A DNA stretch of 64,000 nt from contig NZ_BPQV01000015.1 of the NCBI RefSeq assembly GCF_022179465.1, forward strand, positions 91,299-155,298, read 5' to 3'. Shown piece after piece: positions 1 through 7,283 of the stretch. The notes beneath the pieces are model-generated. The model made no database searches. It saw only the letters and a list, made by a program, of their open reading frames with translations, and was not told the origin of the DNA. Each line of letters starts with the position of its first letter. Positions within the stretch are counted from its first letter, which is position 1. This DNA comes from Methylobacterium organophilum (GTDB lineage: Bacteria > Pseudomonadota > Alphaproteobacteria > Rhizobiales > Beijerinckiaceae). Position numbers and translations under genes: made by a program.

Positions 1-1
1 C

Positions 2-2260
2 ATCGATGTTCACGTCAACGCCGACGGTACGGATACGGCGGAAGCCCAGCTCGTGCGCCTCGTTCACGGCGACGCCCATCCCTCGGGGCCGGGCTATATC
101 GAGGAGGAAATCGCCTGCGAAGCGAACGGGCTCTGGAAGGTCTGGAAGCAGTACACGCAGGTCGGCTCCTTCCTGCGCGTCGCCGATCCGGACCAACGCC
201 TCGCGCCGGAGGGCAGCTTCACGGTCTTTACGTATCTCTGGTCGACGCTGCCGACGGTGGGTCTGCGCCAGTCCCTTGTCGGACGGTGGGACATCCGCTC
301 GAACAAGGGCTTCGGCTTCGGCATCAACCGCAAGGGCTTCCTCGAGTTCTGGGTCGGTGATGGTAGCGAGGTCGACTACGTCGCCGCCGAGGCGCCCCTC
401 GTCGCACGCATTTGGTACTTCGTCGCCGTCTCCTACGATGCCCGCACGGGCCGTGCCGAGATCTTCCAGGAGCCCGTCGTCAACCGCTACAACTCCCTCC
501 TCGGCAAGGTCGTGCCGATGGACTACCGCTCCCACGTCGCCGAGACCCTCCGGTTCCGCCCCCGGCACGATCCGCAGACCCCCTTCCTGATCGCCGGCGC
601 GCAGGACTGGCACGAGGCGCGCGGCCATTTCGTCGGTCAGTGCTTCTGCGGCAAGCTCGACCGCCCCGGACTGTACGGACGGGCTTTGAGCCGTGGCGAG
701 ATGGCCGCCCTCCAGGCCGGGCAGCGCCCCGCCGATGGTCTCCTCGCCTTCTGGGACACGACCGCCGGCTACACCGAGCGCGGCATCGGCGACACGGTGA
801 TCGACACCGGCCCGCACGGCCTCGACGCGGTCGGCTACAACCGACCGGTCCGCGCCCAGACCGGCTACAATTGGAACGGCCGCAACGACTGCTTCCGCCT
901 CGCTCCAGAGGAGTATGGCGGCGTCGAGTTCCACGTCGACACCATGATCGACAGCAACTGGGGCGTGACGCGGACACTGACGCTGCCCGACAACTTGAAG
1001 AGCGGCGCCTACGCGATCCGCCTGCGGGCGGGTCCTGGCCGGGGACTCGCCGAGGAATACGTCGTGTTCTTCGTGCGCGCCAAGGTACCGAAGGCGCCGG
1101 TTGCCTTCCTGATCCCGACGGGCAGCTATCTCGCCTACGCCAACGAGCATCTGAGCTTCGACGCGCAGATCATCCAGCCGATGACCGGCCAACCACCGAT
1201 CGTCGACGAGATCGACATCGAGATGTACAAGAACCCGGATTTCGGGCTCTCGACCTACGACAGCTACGAGGACGGGGCTGGCGTCTGCTTCAGCTCCTTC
1301 CGCCGGCCGATCCTGAACATGCGGCCCAAATACCGCATGTCGAGCATGGGCACGACGTGGCAGTTTCCGGCGGACCTCTCCGTCATCGCCTGGCTCGACC
1401 AGTCCGGCTTCGACTACGAGGTTCTGACCGAACAGGACGTGCACCTGGAGGGGCTCGCGGCCCTGAAGCCGTACCGCTGCGTCCTCTCGGGCACGCATCC
1501 CGAATATGTCTCCGAGCGCATCCTCGACGCCACCGAGGACTTCATCGCCGAGGGCGGCCGGTTCATCTACATGGGCGGCAACGGCTACTACTGGAACGTC
1601 GCCTACCGTGACGATGAGCCGTGGATCATGGAGGTTCGCAAGCTCGACTCCGGCATGCGTGCCTGGGCGGCGCGCCCCGGCGAGCACTACCTCCAGACGA
1701 CCGGCGACAAGAGCGGCCTGTGGCGCAATCGCGGCCGCCCGCCCCAGAAGACACTCGGCGTTGGCTTCATCGGCGAGGGGTTCGAGAGCGGCAAGCCGTT
1801 CCGCCGCATGCCGGACAGCTATCATCGCACCGTGTCTTGGATCACGGAGGGGATCGAGGGCGAGATCATCGGCGATTTCGGCCTCGCGCAGGGCGGTGCG
1901 GCGGGACTGGAACTCGATCGGTACGACCTCAAGCTCGGCACCCCGCCGCACGCCAAGATCATCGCGTCTTCGGGCGGCCACACCGACAATTACGTGCTGT
2001 CGGTCGAAGAGGTGCTCTACGCCTATCCGGGCATGACCGGGACGCAGGATTACCGCATCCGGGCGGACATGGTGTTCTTCACCGCGCCGAACGGCGGCGC
2101 CGTGTTCTCGGCAAGCTCGATCGCCTTCGGCCAAGCCCTCCCCGTCGACGGCTTCAAGAACTCGGTTGCCAAGCTCCTCACGAACGTGGTCGGCGCCTTC
2201 GCGAAGAACGGTCCGATTCCGGGTGAAGCCTGGATCTCCGACGAGAAGCAATGGCGATAG
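2..2260 (+). CDS. N,N-dimethylformamidase large (beta) subunit, 5'-truncated by window edge
   Basis: The frame is open from base 2, so the true start lies upstream; the GTG at 53 is only the first in-frame start inside the window. About 752 residues are visible up to the TAG at 2258-2260. The protein matches by eye the DMFase large-subunit family (DmfA2): an N-terminal concanavalin-like beta region with stretches such as VGRWDIRSNKGFGFGINRKG, followed by a class-I-glutamine-amidotransferase-like C-terminal half (GGRFIYMGGNGYYWNV). In the family this subunit, with a small alpha subunit, hydrolyses N,N-dimethylformamide to dimethylamine and formate using a mononuclear iron; I did not map the iron ligands. 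The small subunit would be expected upstream, outside the window. Transposon debris follows directly downstream. Both products would feed methylotrophic metabolism (inference). Confidence 0.88.
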   Translation: MDVHVNADGTDTAEAQLVRLVHGDAHPSGPGYIEEEIACEANGLWKVWKQYTQVGSFLRVADPDQRLAPEGSFTVFTYLWSTLPTVGLRQSLVGRWDIRSNKGFGFGINRKGFLEFWVGDGSEVDYVAAEAPLVARIWYFVAVSYDARTGRAEIFQEPVVNRYNSLLGKVVPMDYRSHVAETLRFRPRHDPQTPFLIAGAQDWHEARGHFVGQCFCGKLDRPGLYGRALSRGEMAALQAGQRPADGLLAFWDTTAGYTERGIGDTVIDTGPHGLDAVGYNRPVRAQTGYNWNGRNDCFRLAPEEYGGVEFHVDTMIDSNWGVTRTLTLPDNLKSGAYAIRLRAGPGRGLAEEYVVFFVRAKVPKAPVAFLIPTGSYLAYANEHLSFDAQIIQPMTGQPPIVDEIDIEMYKNPDFGLSTYDSYEDGAGVCFSSFRRPILNMRPKYRMSSMGTTWQFPADLSVIAWLDQSGFDYEVLTEQDVHLEGLAALKPYRCVLSGTHPEYVSERILDATEDFIAEGGRFIYMGGNGYYWNVAYRDDEPWIMEVRKLDSGMRAWAARPGEHYLQTTGDKSGLWRNRGRPPQKTLGVGFIGEGFESGKPFRRMPDSYHRTVSWITEGIEGEIIGDFGLAQGGAAGLELDRYDLKLGTPPHAKIIASSGGHTDNYVLSVEEVLYAYPGMTGTQDYRIRADMVFFTAPNGGAVFSASSIAFGQALPVDGFKNSVAKLLTNVVGAFAKNGPIPGEAWISDEKQWR

Positions 2261-2331
2261 ACCGGAACAGGGATCAGGGTCATTCCGCTTCCTGCAGGAA
2301 CAGGATCGAACATTGCGTCATCGATCCTGAG

Positions 2332-2680
2332 ATGAGACGCAGTGGCTATCCGTGTGAGCAGGAGGCGGGGGTGGCGACCGCGGAGGTTTGCCGGAAGCAC
2401 GGCGTCAGCTCGGCCACGTTTTACAAATGGAAGGCCAGGTTCGGCGGGCTCGAGGTCTCGGATGCGCGGCGTCTCAAGGAGCTCGAGGACGAGAACGGCC
2501 GGCTGAAGGAGGCTGGCCGACGCCATGCTCGACAACGCCGCGCTGAAGGATCTTTTAGGGAAAAAAGTGGTGACGCCCGCCGCCAGACGGGAGGCCGTGG
2601 CGTATCTCGCCGCGACCTTCGACATGAGCGAGCGGCGGGCGTGCCGGGGAGGCGGCGTGGATCGGCCAAATGCGTCGCAT
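2332..2680 (+). mobile_element. Decayed IS3-family OrfA / start of OrfB (remnant)
   Basis: The translation contains an unmistakable IS3-type OrfA helix-turn-helix, EAGVATAEVCRKHGVSSATF, followed by a leucine-zipper-like segment (RRLKELEDENGRLK). Three lesions are visible. Normal OrfA residues between the first few amino acids and EQEAG are missing. The frame shifts after NGRLK near 2510-2520, so that the continuation (AMLDNAALKDLLGKKV) is read from 2525 in the next frame. The expected OrfB start (TPAARREAVAYLAATFDMSERRAC) runs out around 2650-2680, with no DDE catalytic region. Neither terminal inverted repeat is recognisable. This is an inactive relic, not a functional transposase. Confidence 0.8.
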
Positions 2681-2764
2681 GAAGTCCCGAAAAACACCCG
2701 AACAGTATCGGTGCCGCAGGAAAAATAGATATTTGTCAGGTGGTTGAGCGGTTTCTGCAAAAGC

Positions 2765-2809
2765 CTTGTAAGCGGTCGGTCGCGAGTTCGAGTCCCGCAA
2801 CCGGCACCA
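2765..2809 (+). pseudogene. 3' half of tRNA-Thr(UGU), probable attachment-site remnant
   Basis: Bases 2765-2771 form an anticodon loop CTTGTAA (anticodon TGT at 2767-2769). They are followed by a 5-nt anticodon-stem half (2772-2776), a variable loop (2777-2781), a T-arm with loop TTCGAGT (2787-2793), a 7-nt acceptor half AACCGGC (2799-2805), discriminator A and an encoded CCA (2807-2809), then a T-run at 2811-2815. The matching 5' halves (GCCGGTT acceptor, ACCGC anticodon stem) are not found upstream, so the tRNA is incomplete. One A-C mismatch in the T-stem (2785/2795) also suggests decay. A 3' tRNA fragment next to transposon debris is the classic footprint of a tRNA-targeting integrase. 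Confidence 0.7.
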
Positions 2810-2835
2810 CTTTTTCCGATGGGCGTCGACGTTTC

Positions 2836-2861
2836 GCGGCCGGGTTTCGACCTTCGGCCGC
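2836..2861 (-). terminator. Hairpin downstream of tex
   Basis: A 7-bp stem (2836-2842 with 2855-2861) carries an inner GGT/ACC stem closed by a TTCG tetraloop, with a two-base bulge. It lies about 20 bp beyond the tex stop codon and is probably its terminator, although no strong U-tract follows on the minus strand. Confidence 0.45.
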
Positions 2862-2879
2862 GATTCCGTTCCGGGCGGG

Positions 2880-5174
2880 TCAGCGGCCAGGGCGGGGCGT
2901 GGCGCGGCGGAACGCGTCGGCGAGGGCGCCGCCTTGGCTCGGCTCCGGGGAGGGCTTCGGGGCCGCCGGCCGGGCGCCGGGGGCCGGTGCTGCGCGGTCG
3001 ATCGGATCGTCGAGGCGCATGGACAGCGAGATCCGCTTGCGCGGCACGTCGACGGCGAGGACGAGGACGCGCACCACGTCGCCCGCCTTCACCACCCCCG
3101 CGGGCGAGGCGATCCGCCGGCGCGCCATCGCCGAGATATGGACCAGGCCGTCCTGGTGCACGCCGATATCGACGAAGGCGCCGAAGGCGGCCACGTTCGT
3201 CACCACGCCCTCGAGCTGCTGGCCGGGCTTCAGGTCGGTGATCGTCTCGACCCCCTCCTGGAAGGTCGCGGTCCTGAAGGCCGGGCGCGGGTCGCGGCCC
3301 GGCTTCTCCAGCTCGGCGATGATGTCGCGCACCGTGGGCACGCCGAAGCGCTCGTCGGCGAAGGCGGCGGGCGCGAGCGTCGCCAGCACGGCGCCGTTGC
3401 CGATCAGCACGCGGATGTCGCTCTTCGTCGCCTCCAGGATGCGGCGCACGACCGGATAGGCCTCCGGATGGACGCCGGAGCGGTCGAGGGGGTTCTCGCC
3501 GCCCTGGATGCGCAGGAAGCCGGCCGCCAGCTCGAAGGTCTTCGGTCCGAGCCCGGCCACCTTCTTGAGGGCGGCCCGGCTGCGGAACGGGCCGTTCGCG
3601 TCGCGATGGGACACGATGTTGGCGGCGACCATGGCGCTGAGTCCGGAGACCTGGGCCAGCAGCGCGGGCGAGGCCGTGTTCACGTCGACGCCGACGGCGT
3701 TCACCGCATCCTCGACGACGGCCGAGAGCGACTTCGACAGCTTGGTCTCGCCGACATCGTGCTGGTACTGGCCGACGCCGATCGACTTCGGGTCGATCTT
3801 CACGAGCTCGGCCAGCGGGTCCTGCAGGCGGCGGGCGATCGAGACCGCGCCGCGATGCGAGACGTCGAGGCCGGGCAGCTCGCGGCTGGCGATCTCGGAG
3901 GCCGAGTAGACCGAGGCGCCCGCTTCCGAGACCATGACCTTGGTCATCTTGAGATCCGGGTTGGCGGCCAGGATCTCGGCGGCGAGCCTGTCGGTCTCGC
4001 GGGAGGCGGTGCCGTTGCCGATCGCGATCAGCTCGACCCCGTGCTGGCGGCAGAGCCGGCCGAGGCTCTGCACGCTCTCCTGCCAGCGGCGCTGCGGCTC
4101 GTGCGGATAGGTGGTCTCGACGGCGACGACCTTGCCGGTGGCATCGACCACCGCGACCTTCACGCCGTTGCGGTAGCCGGGATCGAGCCCCAACGTGGTC
4201 CGCCCGCCGGCGGGGGCGGCGAGCAGCAGATCCTTGAGGTTGCCGGCGAAGACCTTCACGGCCTCGGTCTCGGCCTTCTCGAACAGGCGGGCGCGCAGGT
4301 CGGCCTTGATCCCGGTCCGGATCTTCGTGCGCCAGGCGGCGCGCACGGTGTCGAGGAGCCAGCGGTCGCCGGGGCGGCCCTGGGCCGCGATGCGGTAGCG
4401 GCGGCCGATGGTGAGCTCGAACGAGCCCGGCTGGCCCGCCGGCATGTCCTCGCCCTCGGCGGCGAGATCGAGGTCGAGGACCTCCTCCTTCTCGCCCCGG
4501 AACAGGGCGAGGATCCGGTGCGAGGGCATGCGCTCCAGGCGCTCGCTCCAGTCGAAGTAATCCGCGAACTTGGCGCCGGCCGCGTCCTTGCCCTTGCGGA
4601 CCTTGGAGACCGCGCTGCCGCCGCGCCAGAAATCCTCGCGCAGGCGCCCGACGAGGTCGGCATCCTCCGAGAAGCGCTCGACGAGGATGTGCCGGGCGCC
4701 CTCCAGGGCCTCGTCCACCCCCGGCACGCCCTTGGCCGCCGAGACGTAGCCTCCCGCGGCCGTGCGGGGATCGAGCGCCGGGTTGGCGAGGAGCGCCTCC
4801 GCGAGGGGCCCGAGGCCGGCCTCGCGGGCGATCTGCGCCTTGGTGCGGCGCTTCGGCTTGTAAGGAAGGTAGATGTCCTCCAGCCGCGCCTTGGTGTCGG
4901 CCACGGCGATGGCGGCGGCGAGCTCCAGCGTGAGCTTGCCCTGGGCGCGGATGCTCTCGGTCACGGTCGCGCGCCGGTCCTGGAGCTCGCGCAGGTAGCC
5001 GAGGCGCTCCTCCAGGGTGCGCAGCTGCGCATCGTCGAGGGAGCCGGTCGCTTCCTTGCGGTAGCGGGCGATGAACGGGACGGTCGCGCCGCCGTCGAGC
5101 AGCTCGACGGCGGCCGCGACCTGCGCCTCGCGCACCCCGAGTTCCTGGGCGATCAGCCGGTTCACGGATGTCAT
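2880..5174 (-). CDS. tex: Tex, S1-domain transcription accessory RNA-binding protein
   Basis: The 764-residue protein has the standard Tex order: N-terminal helical region (MTSVNRLIAQELGVREAQVA), the Tex core with TTLGLDPGYRNGVKVAVVD (YqgF/RNase H-like fold), tandem helix-hairpin-helix segments (NTASPALLAQVSGLSAMVA), and a C-terminal S1 domain (VVTNVAAFGAFVDIGVHQDG) followed by a short disordered tail. The ATG at 5174 is preferred over longer in-frame starts because it matches the family N-terminus and has GGGAGA just upstream. Tex binds structured RNA and associates with transcription in other bacteria. It is a core gene and marks the resumption of chromosomal backbone after the element debris at 2332-2809. 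Confidence 0.95.
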   Translation of the reverse strand: MTSVNRLIAQELGVREAQVAAAVELLDGGATVPFIARYRKEATGSLDDAQLRTLEERLGYLRELQDRRATVTESIRAQGKLTLELAAAIAVADTKARLEDIYLPYKPKRRTKAQIAREAGLGPLAEALLANPALDPRTAAGGYVSAAKGVPGVDEALEGARHILVERFSEDADLVGRLREDFWRGGSAVSKVRKGKDAAGAKFADYFDWSERLERMPSHRILALFRGEKEEVLDLDLAAEGEDMPAGQPGSFELTIGRRYRIAAQGRPGDRWLLDTVRAAWRTKIRTGIKADLRARLFEKAETEAVKVFAGNLKDLLLAAPAGGRTTLGLDPGYRNGVKVAVVDATGKVVAVETTYPHEPQRRWQESVQSLGRLCRQHGVELIAIGNGTASRETDRLAAEILAANPDLKMTKVMVSEAGASVYSASEIASRELPGLDVSHRGAVSIARRLQDPLAELVKIDPKSIGVGQYQHDVGETKLSKSLSAVVEDAVNAVGVDVNTASPALLAQVSGLSAMVAANIVSHRDANGPFRSRAALKKVAGLGPKTFELAAGFLRIQGGENPLDRSGVHPEAYPVVRRILEATKSDIRVLIGNGAVLATLAPAAFADERFGVPTVRDIIAELEKPGRDPRPAFRTATFQEGVETITDLKPGQQLEGVVTNVAAFGAFVDIGVHQDGLVHISAMARRRIASPAGVVKAGDVVRVLVLAVDVPRKRISLSMRLDDPIDRAAPAPGARPAAPKPSPEPSQGGALADAFRRATPRPGR

Positions 5175-5368
5175 GGTCTCTCCCGTAGGCCGAGGGGCGT
5201 GGCCCGCATGGCCCGGCTCGTAGCACAAGGCCGCCCCGTCGCGCGTGCCGGCAAAGGGATCGCGGCGTCGGTCCTGAGGCCGCAAAATGCATTCGTTTTT
5301 TTGAGAGTGAGCGGCATTTCGCACACAGTTTCGTCGACGCGCGCCCGTTCGGCTGGTACAGGCGGGCC

Positions 5369-6118
5369 ATGATGCTCGAACCGCCCGTAGGCGCTGCTGC
5401 CGACGAGGGCTTGGCCCTGCCCTCCGCCCCGGCGGGCGAGTTCTGCGGAGTCCCCTCGCTGCACGATGCCCTGCTCGCCCGGCTGCGCGACTTCGTCGTC
5501 GAGGGAAATCTGGCGCCCGGTGCCCGGGTGCCGGAGCGCCTGCTGTGCGAGCGCTTCGGCGTCTCGCGCACGCCCCTGCGGGAGGCGCTGAAGGTGCTGG
5601 CCGCCGAGGGGCTGATCGAGCTCCTGCCGAACCGCGGCGCCCGGGTGCGCCAGCTCGGGCCGGAGGAGCTGGTCGCGCTCTTCGACATGATGGGCGGGCT
5701 CGAGGCGCTGGCGGGCCGCCTCGCCTGCGAAAAAATCGCCGAGCCGGCTTTCGCCGATATCGAGCGCCTGCATCACGAGATGTACGGCTTCTACCTGCGC
5801 CGGGACCTGCGCGGCTATTTCGCCTGCAACCAGGCGATCCACGACCGCATCGTCGAGGCCGCCGACAACGAGCCCCTGCGGGCGGCCTACGCCAATGTCG
5901 CCGGGCGCCTGCGCCGGGCCCGCTACGCGGCCAATCTCGACGCGAACCGGGACCGCTGGGGCGAGGCCATGCGCGAGCACGAGGCGATCCTCGACGCCCT
6001 GCGCCGGCGGGCGGGCGACGAGCTCGGCGACATCCTGTTCCGGCACCTGCGCAACAAGCGCCGCGCCGCGGCGCCGCGGGAGAACGCGCCGCCCCCGCCG
6101 GATCGCTCCGACGGTTGA
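5369..6118 (+). CDS. GntR-family (FCD/FadR-type) transcriptional regulator
   Basis: The 249-residue protein carries an N-terminal winged helix (about residues 30-95; ERFGVSRTPLREALKVLAAE is the recognition-helix region of the GntR family), then an all-helical FCD ligand domain (about 100-230) with conserved histidines in NQAIHDRIVEAADN and EHEAILDAL. It lies 45 bp upstream of, and in line with, the threonine-aldolase-like gene, and probably controls it and itself. It is divergent from tex. Ligand unknown; FCD regulators commonly sense small carboxylic acids. Confidence 0.9.
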   Translation: MMLEPPVGAAADEGLALPSAPAGEFCGVPSLHDALLARLRDFVVEGNLAPGARVPERLLCERFGVSRTPLREALKVLAAEGLIELLPNRGARVRQLGPEELVALFDMMGGLEALAGRLACEKIAEPAFADIERLHHEMYGFYLRRDLRGYFACNQAIHDRIVEAADNEPLRAAYANVAGRLRRARYAANLDANRDRWGEAMREHEAILDALRRRAGDELGDILFRHLRNKRRAAAPRENAPPPPDRSDG

Positions 6119-6139
6119 GCGGGCTCCGCTTCCTCGATA

Positions 6140-6149
6140 TTGCATGCAA
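6140..6149. promoter_or_regulatory. Palindrome TTGCATGCAA, possible operator
   Basis: A perfect 10-bp palindrome sits in the 45-bp gap between the GntR gene and the PLP-enzyme gene, 15 bp before the latter's start. It could be an operator for the adjacent FCD regulator, but a 10-bp palindrome alone is weak evidence. Confidence 0.3.
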
Positions 6150-6163
6150 ATTGGCCCGCCGCC

Positions 6164-7210
6164 ATGATCGATTTGTACAGCGATACGCAGACCCGGCCCA
6201 CCGCGGGCATGCGCGCGGCGATGGCGCAGGCCGAGGTCGGGGACGAGCAATCGGATTCCGACCCGACCACCCTGGCCCTGTGCGCCCGCGTCGCTGCGCT
6301 GCTCGGCCAGGAGGCGGGCGTCTTCATGCCCTCCGGCACGATGTGCAACCTCGTCGCGATCCTGGTGCAGACGCGGCCCGGCGACGAGATCATCGTCGAC
6401 GACCAGTCCCACATCTACAACACGGAGGCGGCGGGCGCCGCCGCGATCGGCGGCGTCTCGGTCGCGGCCCTGAAGACGCCGGCGGGGCTCTTCACCCCGG
6501 AGGCCTTCGCCGCCGCGATCCGGGCCCCCGGCCGGACGGCGCCCCGCTCCGCCCTGGTGTCGGTCGAGCAGACCACGAGCTTCTCCGGCGGGTCCGTCTG
6601 GCCGCTCGAGACCATGCGGCGCATCCGGGACATCGCCCATGACCGGGGATTGAAGGCCCATATCGACGGCGCCCGCCTGCTCAACGCCGTCGCCGCCACC
6701 GGCATCGCCGCCAGGGACTATGCCGAGGGCTTCGACAGCGCCTGGATCGATCTCAGCAAGGGGCTGGGCTGCCCGGTCGGCGCCGTGCTGTGCGGCAGCC
6801 GCGCCTTCGTGACGGAGGCCTGGCGCTGGAAGTACCGGCTCGGCGGGGCGATGCGGCAATCCGGGATCCTGGCGGCGGCGGGCCTCTACGCCCTCGACCA
6901 TCACCTGGGCCAGCTCGCCCGCGACAACGCCCATGCGGCGCGCCTGCGCGACCGGATCGCGGACGTGCCGGGCCTCGCCCTCGAGGCCGGGGCGGCCCAG
7001 TCGAACATCCTCTGCTTCTCGGTGGAGCCCCTGGGGGTGACGGCGGCGGCCTTCGCCGAGGCTTGTCTCGCCGAGGCGGTCCGCCTGCGGGCCATCGGCG
7101 CGCATCAGATCCGCGCCACCACCAGCCTGCACGTGGACGCGGACGGCATCGACCGGGCCGCGGCGGTCATCCGCGCGCAGGCCGGACGCCTCCATGTCCC
7201 GCGGGGATAG
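6164..7210 (+). CDS. Low-specificity threonine aldolase / beta-eliminating lyase family PLP enzyme
   Basis: The 348-residue protein starts MIDLYSDTQTRPT, the typical N-terminus of fold-type I L-threonine aldolases. The PLP lysine is expected at K199 in DSAWIDLSKGLGCPVGAVL, and HIDGARLLNA is the cofactor-aspartate region. These enzymes split threonine or beta-hydroxy amino acids to glycine and an aldehyde, and some paralogues act on other hydroxy-amino acids. The ATG at 6164 is chosen over the TTG at 6140, which would overlap the palindrome. It is followed by the oxidase gene at 7284, so aldehyde or acid products could pass to it (inference). Confidence 0.88.
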   Translation: MIDLYSDTQTRPTAGMRAAMAQAEVGDEQSDSDPTTLALCARVAALLGQEAGVFMPSGTMCNLVAILVQTRPGDEIIVDDQSHIYNTEAAGAAAIGGVSVAALKTPAGLFTPEAFAAAIRAPGRTAPRSALVSVEQTTSFSGGSVWPLETMRRIRDIAHDRGLKAHIDGARLLNAVAATGIAARDYAEGFDSAWIDLSKGLGCPVGAVLCGSRAFVTEAWRWKYRLGGAMRQSGILAAAGLYALDHHLGQLARDNAHAARLRDRIADVPGLALEAGAAQSNILCFSVEPLGVTAAAFAEACLAEAVRLRAIGAHQIRATTSLHVDADGIDRAAAVIRAQAGRLHVPRG

Positions 7211-7283
7211 CCCGCCCGACACCCCCCCGATCCCGATTGCGCCGGGCCGATGCCCGCCCGGCCGCCGCGCGAGGATGCCGATC

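Noticed and set aside
2555-2800. Minus-strand peptide containing a GTRTRD-type sequence
   Set aside because: It is the reverse translation of the tRNA 3' fragment, a known source of spurious proteins.
2700-2809. A complete tRNA gene
   Set aside because: Only the 3' half folds; the 5' acceptor and anticodon-stem halves are missing.
5286-5293. AATGCATT palindrome between tex and the GntR gene
   Set aside because: Eight bases only; too short to support an operator.
5175-6149. N-terminal extension of tex by more than 300 codons
   Set aside because: The extension has an Arg/Ala/Pro composition, runs antisense to the GntR gene and precedes a canonical Tex N-terminus with its own ribosome site.
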